Shown here piece by piece: positions 12,741-22,073 of a stretch of DNA of 64,000 nt (positions are counted from its first letter, which is position 1; the number at the start of each line of letters is the position of its first letter). This DNA is from Zoogloea oleivorans. Its GTDB lineage: Bacteria; Pseudomonadota; Gammaproteobacteria; Burkholderiales; Rhodocyclaceae. The notes beneath the pieces are model-generated. The model did no database searches and was not told the DNA's origin. It saw nothing but the letters and a program-made list of their open reading frames with translations. The position numbers and the translations under genes are program-made. The stretch covers positions 28,582 to 92,581 of the forward strand of contig JAOAUC010000003.1 of the NCBI GenBank assembly GCA_030157785.1. The letters are read 5' to 3'.

Positions 12741-14744
12741 TCAAAGGGCGATGTTGGCCTTCAGCCACAGGGTGCGGCCCGGCTCGTTCACCCGTGTGGT
12801 CTGGGTGAAACCGCCAACACTGGCGCCGCTGCGGCTGATGAACTCGGCGTAGGTCTTGTCGAACAGGTTGTCTACGCCGGCAGACAGCAGCATGCCCTTC
12901 TTCGGCTTGTATGCCGCGTTGAGGGAGAAGATGGCAAAGCCCGATGAGGCGCCGATGTCCTGGCCGACGATGTTGCCGTAGCCGGTGTCGTAGCGGGTCT
13001 GGCCCTGCACCAGGCGCAGCAGGGCGCCGGCGCTCCACACCTGGTCGTCGTAACCGGCGCCCAGCCGGGCTTCCAGCGGCGGAATCTGCGACAGGGGCTT
13101 GCCCGTCGAGTCGTTCTCGCCGCGGGTCCAGGCCAGCGTGCCCCAGGTTTTCCAGACCTGGGTCAGGGCGTAGCTCACATCGGCTTCGGCGCCGTAGGTG
13201 GTGGCGTCGATGTTGAAGGCGTCGGTGGCAAAGGCGTTGATCTGGCGGATCTGGATGAAGTCCTTGTGCTTGCCGTAGAACAGCGACGCGGAGGCCTTCA
13301 GTGGGCCGGCGGCGTAGATGGCGCCGGTGTCGAGCTGGGTGACTTTTTCGGGTTTGAGGACGAAGGTGCTGGCCGCGCCGGTGTTCATCATGGATGTGGC
13401 GCCGGGCGTTTTGCTGCGCTCCCAGTAATCGGCGGCGCGCTGGCTGTGGCCGAGGCCGGCGTACAGCGTGGTAGTTGGCGTGAAGGCGCTTTCCCAGCGC
13501 AGGAAGCCGGCCTTGAGGGTGTTCTTGTCGGTCTGGCCGGAGGTGGTCTTGCCGCTGCGCTGGTCTTCGGCCTCGCTCCAGTCCACGCGCAGGCCGCCGA
13601 TCAGGCGCTGGGCGGCGTCGAGTTCATGGGACAGCTCACCGAACACGCCGCGGCTGTTGAAGCGCATGTCGGCGCCGCGGGGCAGGCTGTCGTAGCCGGC
13701 CACGGCGCCGCCGCTGGCCTTGCGCAGGGTGTGCTCGTTGGTCTGGAAGTCGATGCCGGTTTCGAGGCTGGTCTTGCTGCCCAGTTCGAGGGTGGCGGCG
13801 AGGCGCCCGCCCTGGGTCTTGCGGTCGGGGTTGCTGACCATCTTCATGCCGCTCTGGCTGCGCAGGCTGTAGTTGTCCATCACGTGGTCTACGTAGTTGT
13901 AGTAGACCTGCGCCTCCAGCTTGCTGACCAACGGGCTGATGCGTTTCTTCTCGAACTTGAGGCCGACGTTGCTCCGTTCAAAGCGGGCGCCGTCCATGCT
14001 GCGGTCGGCGTAGGCGGCCTTGCCGTCGCTCTTGGCGAAGGTCAGTTCCGCGCGGGTGTCCCGGTCGGGTGTCCAGCCGAGGGCGCCGCTGGTGCTCCAG
14101 CGGTCGTAGGCCGAGTGCACCTTGTTGCCTGAGCCGTCCTTGTAGTCCTGGGCGTGGGAGTGGGTTCCGGTCACTTCGCCGTAGAAGCCGGCGTTGCCGA
14201 CCCCGGCTTCGAGCACCTGGTCGTTGCGCCCGAAGTTGCCGGCCAGCAGGCTGGCGTCGGCGTAGGCCGAGAAGCTGTCGCGGACCTTTGGCTGGCGCTC
14301 GAAGAGCACCACGCCGGCGCTGTTGCCGGGGCCGTACTTGACGGTCTGCGGGCCCTTCAGCACCGTGATGCGGTCGAAGGCTTCGGGGAAGACGTAGGCG
14401 GTGGGCGGGTCCATGCGCATGCCGCAGCCGCCGAGGATCATCTCGCCGTCGAGCAGGATGCCGAGCCGCGAAGCGGCCATGCCGCGGAACACCGGGTCGC
14501 CGTCGGTGCCGCCCTTGCGGATCACCGAGAAGCCGGGAATGTTCTTCAGGTAGTCGGCGCCGTCATGAGCGGGTACCGGCTGGCGCGGGGCGCGCGGGTC
14601 GGTGGTGACGGTGAGCGGGGCTTCCATGGCCGGGGCAGTAACGACCACCTGGCGCAGGGTGGTGACCTCTTCGGCGGCGGCCGGAAAGGCGCAGGCGATG
14701 GCGAGGGGCAGCAGGGCGTGCCGGAGCGGCGTGGTGCGGGACAT
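12741..14744 (-). CDS. TonB-dependent copper receptor, OprC/NosA family
   Basis: Outer-membrane receptor of 667 residues using TonB energy. A signal peptide ends in AAAEE, then a TonB-box-like stretch (TLRQVVVTA, residues 29-37) and a plug domain. The plug carries ILGGCGMRMDPPTAYVFPE, typical of the OprC/NosA copper-receptor family; Cys107-x3-Met111 is the CxxxM pair known to bind copper in OprC. The C-terminus GRTLWLKANIAL is a standard last barrel strand. The ATG at 14744 is used rather than the upstream ATG at 14768. NosA was first described as needed for copper supply to nitrous oxide reductase; no nos genes are in this window. A copper storage protein gene lies at 60.5-60.9 kb. It converges with the AcoR-like regulator with a 21-nt gap. 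Confidence 0.9.
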   Translation of the reverse strand: MSRTTPLRHALLPLAIACAFPAAAEEVTTLRQVVVTAPAMEAPLTVTTDPRAPRQPVPAHDGADYLKNIPGFSVIRKGGTDGDPVFRGMAASRLGILLDGEMILGGCGMRMDPPTAYVFPEAFDRITVLKGPQTVKYGPGNSAGVVLFERQPKVRDSFSAYADASLLAGNFGRNDQVLEAGVGNAGFYGEVTGTHSHAQDYKDGSGNKVHSAYDRWSTSGALGWTPDRDTRAELTFAKSDGKAAYADRSMDGARFERSNVGLKFEKKRISPLVSKLEAQVYYNYVDHVMDNYSLRSQSGMKMVSNPDRKTQGGRLAATLELGSKTSLETGIDFQTNEHTLRKASGGAVAGYDSLPRGADMRFNSRGVFGELSHELDAAQRLIGGLRVDWSEAEDQRSGKTTSGQTDKNTLKAGFLRWESAFTPTTTLYAGLGHSQRAADYWERSKTPGATSMMNTGAASTFVLKPEKVTQLDTGAIYAAGPLKASASLFYGKHKDFIQIRQINAFATDAFNIDATTYGAEADVSYALTQVWKTWGTLAWTRGENDSTGKPLSQIPPLEARLGAGYDDQVWSAGALLRLVQGQTRYDTGYGNIVGQDIGASSGFAIFSLNAAYKPKKGMLLSAGVDNLFDKTYAEFISRSGASVGGFTQTTRVNEPGRTLWLKANIAL

Positions 14745-14888
14745 TGTTGTGGGCTCTCTGGTTGGCAAGAGAGCGCCACATTAGTGAGGGCTGATGTGTT
14801 CGGGTTTGACCTGAGGCAAAATTACGCCCCGTTTTGGTGCGTCATAGTGTCGCAGTGGCCGCCCGACACAGGCGCGGCCAGCATAAAT

Positions 14889-16499
14889 TTATACCCGGAA
14901 GCGCGACACGCTGGCCTTGAGGCTGTCGGAAACACTCACCAGGCGGCTGGCCGTGTCGGCCACCGAGGCCACGGCGGCGGAGTTTTCTTCGGACATCTGG
15001 GCAATGGCTTCGACGTTGCGGGCCAGTTCGGTGGAGGCACCGCGCTGTTCGCGCAGAGCATCGGTGATGTTCTCGATGGCGCTCTGCATGGTGCTTGCCG
15101 AGTTGCGGATGTCGCCCATCGATTCGCTGGCCTTGCTGGCGGCAACGACCACTTCGCTGACCAGCTGGCGGCTCGATTGCATGCTGCCCACGGCACTGAC
15201 GGCGCCTTGCTGGATGGCGCCGATGACGGTGGTGATCTCCTGGACCGAACTGGTGGTGCGTTCGGCCAGCTTGCGCACTTCGTCGGCGACGACTGCAAAT
15301 CCGCGACCCTGTTCGCCAGCGCGAGCGGCTTCAATGGCGGCGTTGAGGGCCAGCAGGTTGGTCTGGTCAGCCACTTCGCGGATGACCACGGTGATCTTGT
15401 CGATCTTCTGCACTTGCTCGGAGAGTTGCTGGATCTGCTGTGCGGTGTTTTCCACCTGTTCAGACACCCGGCCGATCTTGTTGGAGGCATCGTCGACGCC
15501 CCGGGCGCTGGTCGCGGCCAGATAGCCTGCTTCGGTGGCCCGGTGGTTGGCGTCTTCCGAGCTGGATCCGACATGGTCAATACTGACGGTCAGTTCTTCG
15601 ACCGCAGCCGCTGCTGCCGCGGTGGAACTGGACTGCTGTTCGGAGCTGATGGAGACCTGGTGGGCTGCGGTGGACAGCTGGCTCGCCGAGCTCGCCACGC
15701 TGTTCGAGCTGCTCATGATGTCGCCGATGGTGTTGGAGAGGTCGGCGCGCATCTTCTCGAGGGAGCCGAGCAGTACGCCGATTTCATCCTGGGCCGCGCT
15801 TCTGGCGGGGGCGGCGCTCAGGTCGCCGGCGGCAATCCGCGCGGCCATCTGGTTGGCGTCGGCGATGCGGGCGGTGATGCTGCGAATGGTGGTGAGGCTG
15901 AGCAGACCCATGACGACCGCTGATGCCAGGAGAATTCCGACGGCGGTCGCGGTGGCGTTGTCCTTGGCGGCGGCGCCCTCGGCAGCCACCTTCTTGCCCA
16001 GTTCTTCGTTGAACTTCATGTGGGCATTCACCTCATCAATGAATTTGACTGCTGCTGGCGAGTTCTTCTGGAGAGTCGCCCGGGCTTCTTCATTGCGGTT
16101 CGCCCTGGAATGCTCCAGAGCCTGATCGATGCCCTTGTTGTATGTGCTGAAGGCGGCGCGCTCGAGCTCCAGCAGGCGCTTGTCTTCGTCGTCGGAGAGG
16201 AGCAGCTCGTAGTCCTTGAAGGACTTTTCGACTGCGGCCCGACTTTCGAGAATCTGCTTGTCGACGTTCTCCATTTCCTTGGTGTCGGTAACCAGCACAT
16301 GGCGATAGGTGCGGACGCGGAGGCGGCCGAAGTCCACCGCGACCCGGTTCAGCACTTCAATGCTCGGTACGACCATGGTGTTGCCGTAATTGGTGGCTTC
16401 GTAGACGCGGTTCATCTGGACGTAGTTGATGCCGGTGAGCGCTAGCAGGCTCACGATGGCGGCTCCGACGAGAAGCATCAGGCGCTGAACAATGGTCAT
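14889..16499 (-). CDS. membrane methyl-accepting chemotaxis protein with four-helix-bundle sensor
   Basis: Chemoreceptor of 536 residues. The start MTIVQRL is chosen because AAAGGGA precedes it and the first transmembrane helix follows at once; the open frame further upstream has low-complexity, non-coding character. Layout: TM1 (about 8-28), a periplasmic helical-bundle ligand domain (4HB_MCP type, about 30-185), TM2 (about 190-212), HAMP, and a long cytoplasmic hairpin with the conserved tip ([20 protein letters not shown] at the centre). There is no C-terminal NWETF-like pentapeptide. A FliA-type promoter lies upstream, so expression probably follows the flagellar class. The ligand is unknown; 4HB receptors commonly bind organic acids or amino acids. 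Confidence 0.93.
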   Translation of the reverse strand: MTIVQRLMLLVGAAIVSLLALTGINYVQMNRVYEATNYGNTMVVPSIEVLNRVAVDFGRLRVRTYRHVLVTDTKEMENVDKQILESRAAVEKSFKDYELLLSDDEDKRLLELERAAFSTYNKGIDQALEHSRANRNEEARATLQKNSPAAVKFIDEVNAHMKFNEELGKKVAAEGAAAKDNATATAVGILLASAVVMGLLSLTTIRSITARIADANQMAARIAAGDLSAAPARSAAQDEIGVLLGSLEKMRADLSNTIGDIMSSSNSVASSASQLSTAAHQVSISSEQQSSSTAAAAAAVEELTVSIDHVGSSSEDANHRATEAGYLAATSARGVDDASNKIGRVSEQVENTAQQIQQLSEQVQKIDKITVVIREVADQTNLLALNAAIEAARAGEQGRGFAVVADEVRKLAERTTSSVQEITTVIGAIQQGAVSAVGSMQSSRQLVSEVVVAASKASESMGDIRNSASTMQSAIENITDALREQRGASTELARNVEAIAQMSEENSAAVASVADTASRLVSVSDSLKASVSRFRV

Positions 16500-16548
16500 G
16501 GTTTTTCCCTTTGGTGGAAATCCGTTGTTGTTGATCGGATTTGCCATG

Positions 16549-16575
16549 GCAACGGCGGCCATGCGGGAAACTTTA
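16549..16575 (-). promoter_or_regulatory. sigma-28 (FliA) promoter of the chemoreceptor gene
   Basis: On the minus strand TAAAGTTT (16568-16575) is followed after exactly 11 nt by GCCGTTGC (16549-16556); the consensus is TAAAGTTT-N11-GCCGATAA. The -35 is a full match and the -10 keeps GCCG. It lies about 50 bp upstream of the receptor start. Confidence 0.65.
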
Positions 16576-16632
16576 GTGGTCTTGCCGCGACCGTTTCGAG
16601 CTTGCGAAGACGGTCGCGGGCTGGAGAGGGAC

Positions 16633-16920
16633 TTACTTTGCGGTGGCTGCGGGAGCGGGCACCGCGGCGGGCGCCGGTGGCGGAGCGATGGGTGTGGGCA
16701 TGACGGTGATGCCACGGGCTTTCTGGTTCTGGATCCAGCGCGCGGCGACCTTGTCCTGGGCGGTGGCGAGCTGCTCGTTGGCCTTGGCATTGGCCTCGGC
16801 GGTCTTGGCCTTGGTTTCTTCCTGTTTGGCCTTTTGCTCTTCGGTGGGGGCCGGCAGCCTGGCGCTGGCCAGGCCCGGCAGGCCGACGAGGAGGGCGAGG
16901 ATGAGCGCGTTGATCTTCAT
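16633..16920 (-). CDS. small exported coiled-coil protein at the end of the fdh block
   Basis: 95 residues. A signal peptide ([20 protein letters not shown]) is followed by an Ala/Lys/Glu/Gln-rich helix (about 25-60) and a Pro-Ala-rich tail (about 73-95). No known domain is recognised and there is no cysteine in the mature part. It starts 14 nt after the stop of the formate dehydrogenase gamma subunit on the same strand, so it is probably the last gene of the operon. It may act as a periplasmic assembly or spacer protein, but this is only context-based. Confidence 0.7.
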   Translation of the reverse strand: MKINALILALLVGLPGLASARLPAPTEEQKAKQEETKAKTAEANAKANEQLATAQDKVAARWIQNQKARGITVMPTPIAPPPAPAAVPAPAATAK

Positions 16921-16934
16921 CGTTCGGGCACCTT

Positions 16935-17984
16935 TCAGTGGTGGTTGGGGGCGGCGGCGGGAGTGTGCGTGCCGTCGTCGTCTTTGGAGACCTTGCGGCC
17001 CTTGGCCGTCTCGTACCAGTAGGCGTGGTGTTCGAGGGCCCAGGTTTCGTCCACGTAGCCGCTCTTCATGCCGTCGATGGCGCGTTCCATGCCGATGGTG
17101 CCGATGTAGATGTGACCAAGGGACAGGGACATGAACAGGATTGCCCCGACCGAGTGCACCATGTGGGCGAGCTGCATGTCCTGGCGGATCTGGCCGAGGC
17201 CGGGGAAGTCGAGCACCAGGCCGCTGACGCCGACGATCAGGCCGAGGATGGTGACGCCGATCCAGAACCAGGTCTTCTCGCCGAAGTTGAAGCGCCACGA
17301 CGGCACGTGCTCGCCGGAGAGCAGCCCGCCGGCCTTGCGGATCCACAGGGCGTCCACCCGCTGCCACACGTTGTCGCGGGCAAACAGGGCCACGAAGAAC
17401 AGGGTGGAGATGAAGAACAGCGGCCCGGTGAGGTTGTGCAGGTTTTTGGCCACCCAAGCCAGCCAGCCGAACAGCGTATGCCCCATGATCGGCAGCAGTA
17501 CGTGCTTGCCGAACAGCATGGTCAGGCCCGACAGCGCCAGCAGCACGAAGCAGCCGGCCAGAACGAAGTGGGCCATGCGCTCGACCGAGTTGAAGCGCTC
17601 GATCAGGCGGCCGGTGGGTTTGCCTTCCAGCATGATCTTGCCGCGCAGCTTGTAAAAGGCGGCCAGGGCGACGAAGACGCCGACCAGCATCCAGCCGCCC
17701 CACACGGTGATGGGGCCGTTGCGCAGTTGTCGCCAGCGTTCGCCGGAAGCCTGGATCAGGGTCCGGTCGGCGGGGGCCTGGAAGGTGATGGACTGGTTTT
17801 CACCACGGCGCACGTCACGAAAGGTGGCGGCGTTGTTGCCGGGCTGGACCAGCGCGGCGGCTTCGCTTGCTGCTGCGGGCGGCGGCGCGTCGGTCGCCAG
17901 CACCGGCTGGACGCTGCCGATGCAGGCTGTGGCGGCGAGCAGCGCCAGGCCGTGTCTGGCCCGCGCAAAAGTGAGGGAGTTCAT
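16935..17984 (-). CDS. fdhC: formate dehydrogenase, cytochrome b (gamma) subunit
   Basis: Membrane anchor that passes electrons from the Fe-S subunit to quinone. 349 residues with an N-terminal signal-like segment, a periplasmic stretch to about 95, then four to five membrane helices (starting at about 97, 138, 185, 238 and 275) with histidines suited to bind haem b (for example in ERMAHFVLAG and HMVHSVG). The family is FdnI/FdoI-like, here in the longer form with an N-terminal extension typical of betaproteobacteria. The C-terminus is His-rich (PNHH). GAGGAGA precedes the ATG. It lies 10 nt downstream of the lipoprotein gene. Confidence 0.92.
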   Translation of the reverse strand: MNSLTFARARHGLALLAATACIGSVQPVLATDAPPPAAASEAAALVQPGNNAATFRDVRRGENQSITFQAPADRTLIQASGERWRQLRNGPITVWGGWMLVGVFVALAAFYKLRGKIMLEGKPTGRLIERFNSVERMAHFVLAGCFVLLALSGLTMLFGKHVLLPIMGHTLFGWLAWVAKNLHNLTGPLFFISTLFFVALFARDNVWQRVDALWIRKAGGLLSGEHVPSWRFNFGEKTWFWIGVTILGLIVGVSGLVLDFPGLGQIRQDMQLAHMVHSVGAILFMSLSLGHIYIGTIGMERAIDGMKSGYVDETWALEHHAYWYETAKGRKVSKDDDGTHTPAAAPNHH

Positions 17985-17994
17985 GCTGGTCTCC

Positions 17995-18225
17995 TCAGTC
18001 GGGCACGCGCCGCAACTCGTTCTGGTTGCCGGAGCGGGCGCGCAGATCGCTTTCCCAGGTGGCCTTGTCGCCCTTGTAGGCGGGTCCTTCCCAAGGGCGG
18101 GTGTCCACCTTGCCCTGGTATTCGCCGGCCTTCTTGTCGAGCACCTGGGGCGATTCCTTGCAGCCGGCCAGCAGGACGAGACTCAGCGAGGCGGCGAGCA
18201 GGGCGGCGTGGCGGGGGTTTTTCAT
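17995..18225 (-). CDS. small lipoprotein of the formate dehydrogenase operon
   Basis: 76 residues with a lipoprotein signal peptide: hydrophobic run, then LLAGC with Cys22 as the likely lipidated residue. The mature part is short, polar and Trp/Lys-containing, with no recognised domain. Its ATG overlaps the fdhB stop by 4 nt and fdhC follows 10 nt later, so it is an integral operon member. It is probably membrane-attached in the periplasm and may help assemble or stabilise the complex; no function is known to me. Confidence 0.8.
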   Translation of the reverse strand: MKNPRHAALLAASLSLVLLAGCKESPQVLDKKAGEYQGKVDTRPWEGPAYKGDKATWESDLRARSGNQNELRRVPD

Positions 18226-18884
18226 TGGGCACCTCCGGTCTTTTCGGGTGCGGGCGCCGTTGCGGTGGCCGCCCGGCTATCGGCGTCGGCGCTGCCCTTG
18301 CCATAGGCGGTGGACCAGCCGATGGCTTCGACGCCCTTGCCGCCGCGGCGGATCACCCGTTCGCGGAAGATGTTCGATACCTCGACCGCATCGCCGGCCA
18401 GCAGGGCCTTGGTCGAGCACATTTCGGCGCACAGGGGCAGCTTGCCCTCGGCGAGGCGGTTCTTGCCGTACTTCTCGAACTCGGCTTCGGAGCCGTCTTC
18501 TTCGGGGCCACCGGCGCAGAAGGTGCATTTGTCCATCTTGCCGCGCAGGCCGAAGGTGCCGCTTTGCGGAAACTGCGGCGCGCCGAAGGGGCAGGCGTAG
18601 AAGCAGTAGCCGCAGCCGATGCACACGTCCTTGTCGTGCAGTACCACGCCTTCTTCGGTGCGGTAGAAGCAATCCGTCGGGCACACCGCCATGCACGGTG
18701 CGTCGGAGCAGTGCATGCAGGCCACCGACAGGGATTTCTCCTGGCCGACGACGCCGTCGTTGATGGTCACGACGCGCCGGCGCTGGACGCCCCAGGGCAC
18801 CTCGTGTTCGTTCTTGCAGGCGGTGACGCAGCCGTTGCATTCGATGCAGCGCTCGGTGTCACACAGGAATTTCATTCGTGCCAT
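18222..18884 (-). CDS. fdhB: formate dehydrogenase, iron-sulphur (beta) subunit
   Basis: 220-residue ferredoxin-like electron transfer subunit. Four Cys clusters suited to four [4Fe-4S] centres are visible: CIECNGCVTAC near residue 13, CMHCSDAPCMAVC near 56, CIGCGYCFYAC near 87, and CTFC plus CAEMC further on. It moves electrons from FdhA to the cytochrome b subunit. It has no signal peptide and is presumably exported together with the Tat-dependent FdhA. The C-terminal 25 residues are Ala/Thr-rich and look unstructured. AAGGAGAA precedes the start; the stop overlaps the lipoprotein start (ATGA). Confidence 0.94.
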   Translation of the reverse strand: MARMKFLCDTERCIECNGCVTACKNEHEVPWGVQRRRVVTINDGVVGQEKSLSVACMHCSDAPCMAVCPTDCFYRTEEGVVLHDKDVCIGCGYCFYACPFGAPQFPQSGTFGLRGKMDKCTFCAGGPEEDGSEAEFEKYGKNRLAEGKLPLCAEMCSTKALLAGDAVEVSNIFRERVIRRGGKGVEAIGWSTAYGKGSADADSRAATATAPAPEKTGGAQ

Positions 18885-18907
18885 GTTCGATTCTCCTTGC
18901 CGGGCGC

Positions 18908-21811
18908 TCAGGCCTTGACGATCTGACAGACCGTGGTTTTGGTTTCCTGCATCATCGTCACCACGTCATAGCCATAGGTGGTGCCGGCATTGACCGACTC
19001 GCCGCGCACGATGGGGGCGGCGCCGACCGGGTAGAAGTTGAGCAGGTCCTGGCCCATCCAGCGGCCGGAGAAGTGGAAGGGCAGGAACACCGTGTCGGTG
19101 CCGACCCGCGGGGTGACCAGCGCGCGCACCTTGATCTGCGAGCCGGTGGGGCTCTTGACCCACACCCAGTCGCGGTCGCGGATGCTCCGCTCGGCGGCGG
19201 TGGCCGGGTTCAGTTCGACGAACATGTCTTGCTGAAGCTCGGCCAGCCAGGGGTTGGAGCGGGTTTCCTCGCCGCCGCCTTCGTATTCGACCAGACGCCC
19301 GGAGGTCATGATCAGCGGGAAGTCCTTGCCCACGTTCTTCCACTGCTGCTGCACCGTCTTGTAGAGGGTGGGCAGGCGCCAGAAGGCTTTCTTGTCTTCG
19401 TGGGTCGGGTACTTGTCGATCAGGTCGGGGCGGGTGGAGTACAGGGCCTCCCGGTGCTTGGGCACCGGGTCGGGGAAGTTCCACACCACGGCGCGGGCCT
19501 TGGCGTTGCCGAAGGGGTGGCAGCCGTGGTTCTGCATGGCCACGCGGATGATTCCGCCGGAGCTGTCGGTCTTCCAGTTCTTGCCCTCGGCGGCCTTCTT
19601 CTCGGCGTCGGTGAGCTCGTCCCACCAGCCGAGTTTCTTGAGCAGGGTGTGGTCGAATTCCGGATAGCCGAAGGGCAGGTCGGACCCTTTCGAGGCCGAA
19701 CCGTCGCCGGCCAGCAGCGAGACGCCGTCCTTCTCGACGCCGAAGTTGGCGCGGAAGTTGCCGCCGCCTTCCATCACGTGGAGGCTGGTGTCGTAGAGGT
19801 TGGGGGTGCCCGGGTGTTTGAGTTCCGGGGTGCCGTAGCATGGCCACGGGAGGCCGAAGTAATCGCCGGCGCAGGGGCCGCTGTCGGCCTTGAGGGTGTG
19901 GGCGCTGAAGGTGTCCATGTGTTTCATATGGAGCTTCAGGCGCTCAGGGGACTGGCCGCTGTAGCCGATGGTCCAGGTGCCCCGGTTGATTTCGCGCAGG
20001 GTGTCTTCCATGCTCGGCTCGTCCCAGCCCTGCTTGTCCTTCTCGAGCTTGATGTTCTTGACGAACTCCTTCTCGAAGCCAAAGCGCTTGGCGAAGGCGT
20101 ACATGATGGTGTGGTCGGGCTTCGATTCGAAGAGCGGCTCGATGATCTTCTCGCGCCACTGCAGCGAACGGTTCGACGCGGTGCACGAGCCGGAGGTTTC
20201 GAACTGGGTAGCGGCGGGCAGCAGGTACACGCCTTCCTTCCTCACCGAGGCGGCCATGGCGGCGGTGGCGGACGGGTAGGGGTCGACCACCACCAGCAGT
20301 TCGAGGGCCTTCATGGCTTCGAGCATGTCCTTGCCGCGGGTCTGCGAGTTGGGGGCCATGCCCCAATACACCACCGCCTTGAGGTTGGAATCCTGGTCGA
20401 TCAGCTCGTTCTTCTCGAGCACGCCGTCGATCCAGCGCGATACGGTGATGCCGGATTTTTCCATCATCCCCGGCGAGGCGTAGCGGCCCTTGACCCATTC
20501 GTAGTCCACGCCCCACACGCTGCACCAGTGCTTCCAGGCGCCGGCGGCAATGCCGTAGTAGCCGGGCAGGGAGTCGGGGTTGGGGCCCACGTCGGTGGCG
20601 CCCTGCACGTTGTCGTGGCCGCGGAAGATGTTGGTGCCGCCGCCCGAGACGCCCACGTTGCCGAGGGCCAGCTGCAGGTTGCACATGGCGCGCACGATGG
20701 CGTTGCCGGTGGTGTGCTGGGTCTGGCCCATGCACCACACGACCGTCGACGGCTTGTTCTTCGCCATGGTCTCGGCGATCAGGTGCACCTGATCATCCGG
20801 CACGCCGGTAACGTCGAGCACCTTGTCGGCGGTCCACTGCATGGATTCCTCGCGGATCTTGTCCATGCCGTACACCCGGTCTTCGATGTACTTCTTGTCG
20901 TCCCAGCCGTTCTCGAAAATGTGGCGCATCACGCCGTAGATCAACGCGATGTCGGAGCCCGAGCGCAGGCGCACGTAGTGGTCGGCCTTGGCGGCAGTGC
21001 GGGTGAAGCGCGGGTCGGCGACGATGATCTTGGCGCCGCCCTCCTTGGCATGCAGGATGTGCAGCATCGACACCGGGTGCGCCTCGGCGGCGTTCGACCC
21101 GATGAAGAAGATCGCCTTGGCGTTCTGCATGTCGTTGTAGGAGTTGGTCATCGCCCCGTAACCCCAGGTGTTCGCCACGCCCGCCACGGTGGTGGAGTGG
21201 CAGACGCGGGCCTGGTGGTCGCAGTTGTTGGTGCCCCAGAAACTCACGAACTTGCGCAGCAGGTAGGCCTGCTCGTTGGAGTGCTTCGAGGAGCCGACCC
21301 AGTAGGTGGCGTCGGGGCCGTCCTTCTCGCGGATGGCCAGCAGCTTTTCGCTGACTTCCTTGAGGGCGGCATCCCAGCTGAGGCGCTCCCATTTGCCGTT
21401 GTGCAGCTTCATCGGGGTGCGCAGGCGGTGTTCGCCATGGCCGTGTTCGCGCACCGAGGCGCCCTTGGCGCAGTGGGCGCCGAGGTTGATCGGGCTGTCG
21501 AAAACAGGCTCCTGGCCGACCCACACGCCGTTCTTCACTTCGGCGTCGATGGCGCAGCCGACCGAACAGTGGGTGCACACCGAGCGGCGCATCTCGACAG
21601 TGCCGGCGGCCTTGGTGTCGGTGGCGGCATCGGCTGGGCGCACCATGGCGAAGGGCAGGCCGGCACCGATGGCCCCGGCGCCGGCGGCAAGGCCGGAGCT
21701 CTTCAGAAAGCTGCGTCGATCCAGGCCGCGGGGGGCGGAGAAGGTGGAGGCGGTGTCTGCCTGGGCGCTACTGGCCGGGCCGGACGGACGGTTTGATCTT
21801 TTGACCAGCAT
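18908..21811 (-). CDS. fdhA: formate dehydrogenase, catalytic (alpha) molybdopterin subunit
   Basis: 967-residue periplasmic catalytic subunit oxidising formate to CO2. A Tat signal (DRRSFLKSSG, residues 31-40) and a hydrophobic run are followed by the [4Fe-4S] ligands Cys79, Cys82, Cys86 and Cys114. The metal ligand is Cys204 (ARVCHST), so this is a cysteine, not a selenocysteine, enzyme. The rest is the molybdopterin oxidoreductase fold with its C-terminal dinucleotide-binding domain (starting near LIMTSGRLVEYEGGG). Both Mo and W forms exist in this family and sequence alone does not decide. AGGGAGA precedes the ATG, and a TAT-leader protein and a TorD-type chaperone lie directly upstream. 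Confidence 0.96.
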   Translation of the reverse strand: MLVKRSNRPSGPASSAQADTASTFSAPRGLDRRSFLKSSGLAAGAGAIGAGLPFAMVRPADAATDTKAAGTVEMRRSVCTHCSVGCAIDAEVKNGVWVGQEPVFDSPINLGAHCAKGASVREHGHGEHRLRTPMKLHNGKWERLSWDAALKEVSEKLLAIREKDGPDATYWVGSSKHSNEQAYLLRKFVSFWGTNNCDHQARVCHSTTVAGVANTWGYGAMTNSYNDMQNAKAIFFIGSNAAEAHPVSMLHILHAKEGGAKIIVADPRFTRTAAKADHYVRLRSGSDIALIYGVMRHIFENGWDDKKYIEDRVYGMDKIREESMQWTADKVLDVTGVPDDQVHLIAETMAKNKPSTVVWCMGQTQHTTGNAIVRAMCNLQLALGNVGVSGGGTNIFRGHDNVQGATDVGPNPDSLPGYYGIAAGAWKHWCSVWGVDYEWVKGRYASPGMMEKSGITVSRWIDGVLEKNELIDQDSNLKAVVYWGMAPNSQTRGKDMLEAMKALELLVVVDPYPSATAAMAASVRKEGVYLLPAATQFETSGSCTASNRSLQWREKIIEPLFESKPDHTIMYAFAKRFGFEKEFVKNIKLEKDKQGWDEPSMEDTLREINRGTWTIGYSGQSPERLKLHMKHMDTFSAHTLKADSGPCAGDYFGLPWPCYGTPELKHPGTPNLYDTSLHVMEGGGNFRANFGVEKDGVSLLAGDGSASKGSDLPFGYPEFDHTLLKKLGWWDELTDAEKKAAEGKNWKTDSSGGIIRVAMQNHGCHPFGNAKARAVVWNFPDPVPKHREALYSTRPDLIDKYPTHEDKKAFWRLPTLYKTVQQQWKNVGKDFPLIMTSGRLVEYEGGGEETRSNPWLAELQQDMFVELNPATAAERSIRDRDWVWVKSPTGSQIKVRALVTPRVGTDTVFLPFHFSGRWMGQDLLNFYPVGAAPIVRGESVNAGTTYGYDVVTMMQETKTTVCQIVKA

Positions 21812-21822
21812 GGTGATCTCCC

Positions 21823-22047
21823 TTACAGCCGGGTGCTGCGGTAGTAGCGTTGGATGTGACCGGTGAGGCGATAGCCCTCACCCTGGCCGTCGGGTTCGGC
21901 GAGGGCTTCGGCCGGGGGCGCTTCGGGGGGCTTGACGGCGGCGACGGCGGCCAGCGCCGCCACGCCGGTGCCTGTGCTGGCGAACAGGAAGCTGCGTCGG
22001 CCGAGGCTGGTGGGAGCGTGGGCGGGCTTGTCTTCGGGTTTGCTCAT
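21823..22047 (-). CDS. formate dehydrogenase region TAT-target small protein
   Basis: 74 residues. Twin-arginine motif (LGRRSFLFAS, residues 15-24), a hydrophobic Ala-rich stretch, a Pro/Glu linker, and a short conserved-looking tail (YRLTGHIQRYYRSTRL). This matches the small 'formate dehydrogenase region TAT target' family that sits just before fdhA in many proteobacteria. GGGAGA lies upstream of the ATG. The stop is 11 nt before fdhA. Its role is unknown; the Tat signal suggests it travels with or escorts FdhA. Confidence 0.85.
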   Translation of the reverse strand: MSKPEDKPAHAPTSLGRRSFLFASTGTGVAALAAVAAVKPPEAPPAEALAEPDGQGEGYRLTGHIQRYYRSTRL

Positions 22048-22073
22048 GGGGATCTCCCTCTGGACTGAGTCGG

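Noticed and set aside
16500..16790. N-terminal extension of the membrane chemoreceptor
   Set aside because: The extra residues are Pro/Ser/Arg-rich, contain the FliA promoter, and overlap the small exported protein gene.
21190..21210. possible selenocysteine site in FdhA
   Set aside because: The metal-ligand codon encodes Cys204 and there is no in-frame TGA, so no selenocysteine insertion is involved.
18878..21796. 972-codon open frame opposite fdhA
   Set aside because: A mirror frame of the formate dehydrogenase alpha subunit; low-complexity translation with no domain.
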